Shown: one piece after another, positions 57,366 through 64,000 of the stretch
Layout of the letters: each line of letters starts with the position of its first letter
How positions within the stretch are numbered: the first letter of the stretch is position 1
DNA from: Symbiodinium natans
Taxonomy: Eukaryota; Sar; Dinophyceae; Suessiales; Symbiodiniaceae
Length of the DNA: 64,000 nt
NCBI GenBank assembly: GCA_905221605.1
Contig: CAJNDS010001824.1
Location: 302,548 to 366,547, forward strand
Direction of reading: 5' to 3'
Program-made: the position numbers and the translations under genes
The notes under the pieces: generated by a model
What the model saw: only the letters and a program-made list of their open reading frames with translations
Told to the model about the DNA's origin: nothing
Databases searched by the model: none

Positions 57366-57525
57366 AGCATGCATCCTACTCGCGTGTGATACTCGTTTCC
57401 TCTTCCGAGGTCCGAGGACAGAATGTGCAACTTCCCGGGGTCGGCCGTTATATGGCGGCTTATGAGCTTACAAATAGGGCAGCTGTGCTAGTAGCCTCTC
57501 TTGGGGAACTACTTGTAGCCCTAGA

Positions 57526-57856
57526 CCCTAAACCCTAAACCCTTTTTTGAACCCTAAACCCTAAACCCTAAACCGCAGGTTGCGAATGTGCGATTCCGAA
57601 GCACGAGAGGTCCGGAAGGCCGGCACAGACGTCTTCGGTGCTCCCAGCATGGAGGCACTCTTTGCACCCTAAACCCTTTTGCATCCGGGCTAAACCCTAA
57701 ACCCTAAACCCTAAACCCTAAACCCTTTTGCAGCAGGCTTGCGTAAGTCCTCGCCTGGATCAGGCTATCGCTCTCCACCCTAAACCCTAAACCCTAAACC
57801 CTAAACCCTAAACCCTAAACCCTAAACCCTAAACCCTAAACCCTAAACCCTAAACC
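57526..57856. repeat. Cluster of three CCCTAAA tracts
   Basis: 57526-57576, 57667-57730 and 57778-57856 (11 clean units), separated by unique DNA that includes CCCTTTTGCATCCGGGCT and CCCTTTTGCAGCAGGCTT. Confidence 0.95.
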
Positions 57857-57884
57857 GCACGGCATGCCAAAAGCGTCCCATGTC

Positions 57885-57996
57885 AGGGTAGGTACATGGT
57901 GCCCTTAAATGGGTACCCCTTATGTACCCTATGCAAATTTAAGGGATCATACATCAGAACGTTAGGGACCATGCTAAGGGCCCCTGAAACTACCCT
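57885..57996. mobile_element. D-family palindromic element
   Basis: AGGGTAGGTACATGGTGCCC at the left and AGGGCCCCTGAAACTACCCT at the right. It follows directly on a CCCTAAA tract. Confidence 0.78.
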
Positions 57997-58929
57997 CAGG
58001 TCAAAAAACACGCCGGCAGCCAAGAGCTAAGTTTTGCGAAGCGCTTTTTGTTGCTGCCTGAGTTCGGGGCTTCTACACAACGAATGTGTCAACGCATTCC
58101 AGGTATGCATCCCGTGGAAGTTTCCAATTGCGAGAGATCGCTGCACTCGGAAACCCCCTCACTTGATGCTGTTGCTTTGTAAGTTTTCACTGTTTAAGCA
58201 CCACGCGTCTCAAGACCTGGTAGTTCGCTGGTTCGAGATGCGATGTTCGGGCCCTGTTCCTGATTCTGGGCACTAGCTGCAGCCAGCTACCAGCACATAG
58301 CACTGCCCGAAACCCTACACCCCCAAACTACCATGCCCTATTTACGCCCTGAACCCAAAGGCTGTTCTCCTGTTCTACGGCTTGGCGAATGTCTGCGTAG
58401 GCCTTGTCACAGGCGCTTCGGTCCTGCCACCACCGCCAGCACATCAAAAAGACGATTGTCGCAGAGAGGGTGTCTATATCTATATACACTGTTACTTCAT
58501 CTATAACTTTGTGGATCTAAGTACGTCTATATTCGTGCTTATGTTTGTTTGTTTATGTTTAGCTTCTATGCATATACGACCTTATGAACAATGACGTATA
58601 AGCAGCAGTAGCCCGCCGCCCCCCACAGTCGCCTTCGGGTTCACCTCCTTCAAGTCAACCGGCTTGCCGAAGCCTGCGGGTGGCCAAATCTTTTGGTTCG
58701 AGACAAAAAGGGGCTTTAAAGAGGCTTAGGGTTTCGGGTTTGGGTTTGTTTTCTTTTTAGGGTTTAGGGTTTTAGGGTTTAGGATGACAGTGGAGGCTGC
58801 ATGATTATGTCTCATAAGATGCCGCCATTGATTACCAACCAAATGTCGTGTTGAATGTCAACCTTATATCGCTTTTACCGTGTGAGCGTGAAGGCATTTG
58901 AGGCCTACGAAGAACTGAAGAGAGTTGAA

Positions 58930-60510
58930 ACGACGACTGCCAAGCCGAGTTTCTGAAGTAAAAGCGGTCCCCGATACCCGGACTAGACTGGGTTGCCAGC
59001 GACAGCGGCGGTGCCAAGAAGGGCACACTCGTGCCTGCCTCCTGAGATGCTGTGCGCCCAACGACACCCGACGCACACACGAGCGCGCATGAAGATCAGC
59101 CTCTTACTTCGGAAAGGTTTCGAAAGCCAAGGTTCCAGGGACTCTGACACTGGCATGAGGCCACCAGACTTCGGCTGGCTCCGAGCCATGAACGGCAGCA
59201 GCTCCTCTGCTCTGCTTCGGAGCTCCCTGGAGTTGCCCAGAACCTGGACATTGTCATCGGCCCCGATTCCACCAAAGGGCACCACCACAGCATCAAATCG
59301 GGCTGCTACTCGGACAAAGTCCGTCTTGCTCTGCCAGAAGAGCGTGTATTCCTCCCCTGGGCCATGTAGAGCCTCGCGGACCCCACCTGGGAACAGAAGC
59401 ACCATCTCCCCTTGCTGGAGGAGCTTGAAGATATTCCGAGGGGAAACAGGGACCGCGCCGAAGGTCTGGAACTGCGAAGGGCCTCTCTGGCTCATGCGGC
59501 GCATGGCACCGGGGTAGGCCAGGCCTCTGGCAACCACGCCCCTGGCCACCAGAAACTCGCGCACCAGCGGCCCAAGGTCGAGGCCTGCAATCTGGTGGTT
59601 TCCCACCAGGAGCACCGGGCGCTGACCGACCTCAGCCGGGGTGGGCACCCCATCCAAGCCGAAGGAGCGTCGCGAGGGGGAAGCGGCGTCAAAGCTGCAG
59701 AACACAGGCGAGACCACCGAGGCGAGTCTCTCCACGTCCTTGGAGCCAGCTTCCAGCTCATCCAGGCTCGGGCATTCGAAGCCTGAGATCGGGTCCTTGT
59801 ACGCGTAGATCGGAGACTCCCGCAGGACTTTTGCAAAGTCGAGGTCGCTGGCTAGGGGCTCGTGGCTGCGGCTTTCCAGCTCCTTGACCTGCAACCTGCC
59901 TGTCAAGCAGCGCTCCTGCAGCAAAGGCGTGAGCTCCTCTGCTTCAGCCAGAGAAGGCAGGAGCGTATCATCCTTGGACACGGCCAAGAGCGTCGCTGGC
60001 AAAGAGCATCGGAAGGCTGGCCGCCGCAAGTCACAGGACACAGCTTCCCAGCCGTCCCGAAGCCAAGCCCTAAGCCGAAAGTCCAGCGTCCCACTCCGTG
60101 CAGCCAGGGAAGCTGACCGAAAGCCTGCTGCACTTGTGGCTGCCTTGACAACAAGATCTCCCAGCCCCGCCTCGAAGGTCGCTTGGCCTCCAAAAGCCGG
60201 GGCCCCTTTCAAAAGCTCCACCAGCGGCTTCACAGGAACCGGACCGAGACTTTGCCAGGGCTTTTGCGCCAGACCAGTGGAGGGGTTCACGAGCACCAGC
60301 CCCTTCAACGCACGACCAAGGCGGAGGGCGGCCGCCAGAGCCAGCAGACCCCCGAAGCCATCGCCAAGCAGCACGACCTTGCGGTTGCGCGCGATCTGCC
60401 CGCGCAGCCACTCCTCCACCCCTTGGGCCAGCTCAGCGAAGCCGGTCTTCCGGTCGCTCTTGGGAAGAAAGCAGCGCCAGAGCCTCAGAAGCAGCCCCTC
60501 CTCTACGATC
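58930..60510 (-). CDS. Esterase/lipase plus acyltransferase of the phytyl ester synthase type
   Basis: Plant PES1/PES2 proteins of plastoglobules make phytyl esters and triacylglycerol from chlorophyll and galactolipid breakdown (family knowledge). The big exon runs from 60510 (after an AG) to about 59060. The first half is an alpha/beta-hydrolase: FAELAQGVEEWLRGQ, then KVVLLGDGFGGLLALAAAL at the nucleophile elbow, ALKGLVLVNPSTG and a later KDDTLLPS. The second half is a DGAT2-like acyltransferase: VLLVGNHQIAGLDLGPLVRE, VLLFPGGVREALHGPGEEYT, DFVRVAARFDAVVVPFGGIG. A conserved end motif PGIGDRFYF appears near 58985-58955, probably the next exon. The elbow has Gly where the nucleophile Ser should be. 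5' exons probably lie up to 61633 (leader-like MAAMATGPMQVTPSVALRSR) but were not resolved. Confidence 0.8.
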
Positions 60511-61640
60511 CTCTACGGCTCTATGCCTGACGACACTCTGGCAAACGAGCTGAAGGTGCGGGCGTGAGTGTGTGCAAGGATTGAGGGCGCCGCTCGAAGC
60601 CGCCATCCACAAGGCCAGGGAATTGCACAGCTGGCACCGTTGCTGTGAAGTCGATGTCGGGAAGATACCTCAGAAGACACTTCCGTAGCGGCCACAAGCG
60701 AGCCCCTGTGTACCCACTCAAGCCTCAGATCCTGAAAGTGCTTCGCACCACATCTTCTAATGCTGAGCCACAGAAGGATGTCACCTTCTCCCTCCGCAGG
60801 CCCTCCGACGAGGTCGAAGCCAAGGGGACCCTCTGCCGTATCTGTTGCGATTGATGGGTTGGCCGCTCCATTGCGAAGCGCGGCCGCCCACTCGGGCTGC
60901 AGAACACCTGCCAAGGAATGGCCCACTTCTCCCATTCAGCCAGCCATGCATCACGTGTTGAAAGTGCCACTGCCTCCAGAGCGCCCCACAGCAGCAAGCA
61001 CCACCTTCAGCAACGAAAGCAAACTCGGGTGCCTCGCTCTCTGCTGATAGCACAAGTAAGCAGAGCACCCGAAAGCACCTTGTTGGCTTGCCGAGTTTGC
61101 CGGGTCCGGGCTCGCCAAGCTCCAGCCGACGCCACCGCCAAGACGCTGAAACTGGGAAGAGCAAGCTGCCGGCACTGCCTGTGGCCGAAAACCTTATGCC
61201 CGCTGTGTGAGAACTGGCGGCTTTGTCCAGAATGTCCTGGCAACACTTGCCAGGACGAAAGAAGTGGATGTTGGCACGAAGCTGGGCTGGCAATGCACGT
61301 CCCAAATCCACTACCATTTCTAGAACGACCTCGACGACGCTTGTGCCGACAAAAGTCCGACGACCGCAACCCTACCATGACTGACTGCGAGGACCACGGC
61401 GACGACAAGAACAACAACCACATCAAGTGCAGTGTGTGGATTATGCTGCCCAACCCCGTGGCATCCCCTGAATAAAGTTTGCCAGACCGAAAGGGGTTGA
61501 CCTTTGGGTGCAACAGCGAGGAGGGCGACGAAATGCGAGGAGCTGGACCACCCCTGATTTGTTCAGCCGCGGCTCGGCTGCGTAGCGCGACGCTTGGGGT
61601 CACCTGCATGGGTCCAGTGGCCATGGCCGCCATGGCCCGG
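60511..61640 (-). CDS. Probable 5' exons of the phytyl-ester-synthase-like gene, unresolved
   Basis: The minus strand carries an ATG at about 61633 followed by an Ala/Arg/Ser-rich stretch that could be a plastid leader. Coding-like pieces follow: MVVDLGRALPAQLRANIHFF (about 61317-61255), LEAVALSTRDAWLAEWEKWA (about 60985-60925) and FDLVGGPAEGEGDILLWL (about 60825-60770). Position and strand suit the N-terminus of the gene below, but no junction was proven. A separate gene is possible. Confidence 0.35.
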
Positions 61641-61754
61641 CGCAGCTACAAGCTGCCGAATGCTCAGCCAAGCAGCTCCAACCCCAGGCACCCATTCAGG
61701 GGGTGTCGCCCTAAACCCTAAACCCCAAACCCCAAATCCTAAACTTTCGGGACC

Positions 61755-62720
61755 GAAAGGTGTCGAATGCCATGGGAACCCGCGGGCTCATGATGGCCTC
61801 GATGAGGCCGATGTATCCCCGGATGTTGGTGGGCCGATTCCTGGCCCGGGCTCTTACGTAGGCACTATGTATTTATGTATGTATGTATATATATATATAT
61901 ATGTATATATTAAACACATATTATACATGTTACATATATGTATATATGTATGGATATATTCTGAGGTGCTGTGTCAGAATTGTGCCAAAGCTGAACTGGG
62001 CTTCAACATCGCGCCTCAATTCCCAGGTTTTCTGCTTTTTGAGGATCTTGCCCTCGGCGTATACGGGCTCCCGACACTCAAATTCCATTCCTAGACCAAG
62101 AGCATTCGGGGTAGGGTTTAGGGCTTAGGGTAGACTCCCGAAAAAGCAAACTTCATGCTGAGAGCTGGACGAGCCACCTAGGCTGCGAATGCGCTGGCTC
62201 CACCCCTCTTGGAGTGTCTTGGAGGCTATGTTGGGGCCCTCTTGGAGGGTCTTGGAGGCTATGCTGACCCGCCAGACACTTTCCAGACACCTCCCAGACA
62301 GCTCAGACGCTTCAGTGAGCTGTGTATTAGACTTGCTGCACTTGCCAACAAACCATGCACCCTAAACCCTAAACCCCAAACCCCAAACCCTAAACCCTAA
62401 ACCCTAAACCCTAAACCCTAAACCCTAAACCCTAAACCCTAAACCCTAAACCCTAAACCCTAAACCCTAAACCCTAAACCTTACTTCCTATTGCCATCAG
62501 GCTCATAGTGCGCACAAGCAGCGGCTGTCGGACGAGCAGAGCACGTTTTGGTGCAGGCTTCCGACGTGACAGCACCTCCAAGGATTGGACATAGGGTTTA
62601 GGGTGAACCCAGGAGAACTCCCAAACTCTCTGCTCAACTAGCAGCTCAACGGCTCTCGAAACCCTCAGAGATCTCGTGTATCTCCCCCATCCCATTTTTT
62701 GGAACAAGTTGGGGGATGTT
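61755..62720 (-). CDS. Unrecognised multi-exon gene
   Basis: Coding pieces 5' to 3': VSRAVELLVEQRVWEFSWV (about 62665-62605), SLEVLSRRKPAPKRALLVRQ to MSLMAIG (about 62595-62490), MEFECREPVYAEGKILKKQK to SFGTILTQHL (62087-61962) and NRPTNIRGYIGLIEAIMSPR to AFDTFRS (about 61848-61755). The long CCCTAAA tract and a (TA)n tract lie between pieces, as expected of introns. Family not identified. Confidence 0.4.
62362..62481. repeat. Long CCCTAAA tract
   Basis: About 17 units, two CCCCAAA near the start. It lies between coding pieces of the 61.8-62.7 kb gene. Confidence 0.96.
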
Positions 62721-62759
62721 GTATGGAGAACCGACATTCCGCTAGTGGGGCTGGTTCTC

Positions 62760-64000
62760 GCAAGAGGTCTTCTCAGGGACTGGGAACCTTCAGAAATGTT
62801 GTAAGGAATTGTTTCTGCCAGCCGTCTAGCAACTGCTGCACGGGGCTACTGATTGGATGTTCAGGTGCAGGAATTAGCTTCCGTAGTATTACATGTTCAG
62901 AAGGCCCTGTGCAGGTTCGGGCCGGGGGCGCACAACGTTTGCAATCACAATGCTTATACTTGACCACTTCTTGAGAACAAGCTTTAATTGTCCTTGGTTT
63001 TGCAAGAACGGTCTGGTAGACTCCCACCTTTTTGGCCTTGCGCGTGCGCTGGGCCGCCGAAGAGCATGCGGTCCTGTACTGATTCAGGGCTTGCAGGGCT
63101 TGCTTATGTTTTTATAGTCGAACAGCGAACCGGTTGAGTATAAGCTTAGGGCGTCAAGGGCAACAGCCCAGAAACTCAGCAAGTCCTCTTGGAGGTTTTG
63201 GATGCCTTGCCTGGGCTCGAACTGCATGGCGCTGTCTTCAGTCATCTACGACGTTTCTGCCATACATGCCCTTTTTGCCCTAAAGAGCCGGAAAGGATCA
63301 CGTGTCACTTTGGGCCGCCGGCTCTTTTGAGGTGCCATGGCTGCCAGCGCGGCGGGCTAGAAAGAAGCGGTTGCGGCCAATGACTCACGCATGTCTCACG
63401 TACCCGTGCCGAGCACTTACAACTTGCGTACGCTTTTTGTAGCTATCGGGGGTTGGCCAGGTCGCCCTTTTCAGACAAAGCGATGTAATCTCGCTGGCAG
63501 AATAAGCTGGTAGCTTCTAAGCTTTCTGGTCTTGCCTCGGGCTGAAACCTGCGGCTTCACCAGGTCTTCACTCAATGTTGCAGCTCGCTGTCTGAAGGCA
63601 CATGGCATGGAGCCAGGGCACCGGCGTCGCTTCGGCAACTGCTTTTACAAACTTACAGCCCATTGCACACCAGCCGCCATTCACAAGTGGGCGACTAGGA
63701 GCCAGCAGGGCCGAACTGCTCCAAAAAACATCCAAACAGCTCCGAGCTCGGGGCTGCCATTTTACCGCCATAGGACTTGTTCTTCCGCAGGCCCGACCTC
63801 GCACAAAGGAGTCCAGCTGCAGTTCGAGATCGTGTCATTCCAGCTCCGGGCGCAGGGTGTCAGTTGTTAGCCACTATGTCTCCTTCATCGTGTTCTTTGA
63901 GTACTTTTTTTGTCTAGCGCCGAGCGCCACGCCAATGCGACCGCATCGTGACGGCCATCAGAAAGGTCGTGACAACCAGCCTCAACACTCTGACTCTATC
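62760..64000. other. Right-end region, no gene assigned
   Basis: Contains the motif TTTCTGCCAGCCGTCTAGCA at about 62812 and otherwise unique sequence. Open frames on both strands are short and unremarkable. Confidence 0.4.

Overview
The window reads as nuclear DNA of a dinoflagellate, probably a suessialean or symbiodiniacean relative (inference). The reasons are seen in the sequence. Recognisable eukaryotic proteins are broken into many short exons. The introns that can be placed by reading frame and family alignment end in AG but start with GC, GT or GA. Every gene recognised lies on the minus strand, as in unidirectional dinoflagellate gene blocks. Telomere-type TTTAGGG/CCCTAAA tracts are scattered throughout. 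There is no bacterial operon, rRNA, CRISPR or phage signal.

Minus-strand genes, in order along the + coordinate: an unrecognised gene running off the left edge (1-672); a MYG1 family protein rebuilt as 19 exons (1184-8579); an unrecognised gene (about 8.6-9.3 kb); an intronless FUZ/Fuzzy-like ORF (11106-12671); an SLC35B/PAPS-type nucleotide-sugar transporter with one 102-bp intron (17101-18384); two PPR proteins (22.0-23.0 and 29.2-30.6 kb); an unassigned protein with one GA-AG intron (33032-34651); several unassigned genes (35.9-41.2 kb); an aldo-keto reductase rebuilt as 14 exons (41537-45616); unassigned genes including a Cys-rich one (47-48.5 kb); an RWD domain joined to an S24/LexA-like fold (49808-50983); a cupin/JmjC-like protein with a signal peptide (53.2-54.3 kb); an unassigned C-terminus (56.9-57.4 kb); a phytyl-ester-synthase-like hydrolase/acyltransferase (58.9-61.6 kb); and another unassigned gene (61.8-62.7 kb).

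The rest is repeats. Short palindromic non-autonomous elements form at least seven families. There are dozens of telomere-like tracts. A satellite block at 25.2-28.0 kb holds a 95-bp unit with a 570-bp higher-order period, followed by a 42-bp unit. Long (CA)n, (CT)n and (TA)n tracts fill much of the remainder. In the two genes resolved exon by exon, 23 of 31 introns contain a telomere-like tract or a palindromic element. The two repeat classes are therefore largely intron filling, which is the most interesting feature of the window. The genes show no shared pathway. Their common theme is ordinary cell function (organelle RNA, transport, redox, lipid) in a repeat-invaded unidirectional cluster. 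Exon boundaries are hand-derived and need transcript support.
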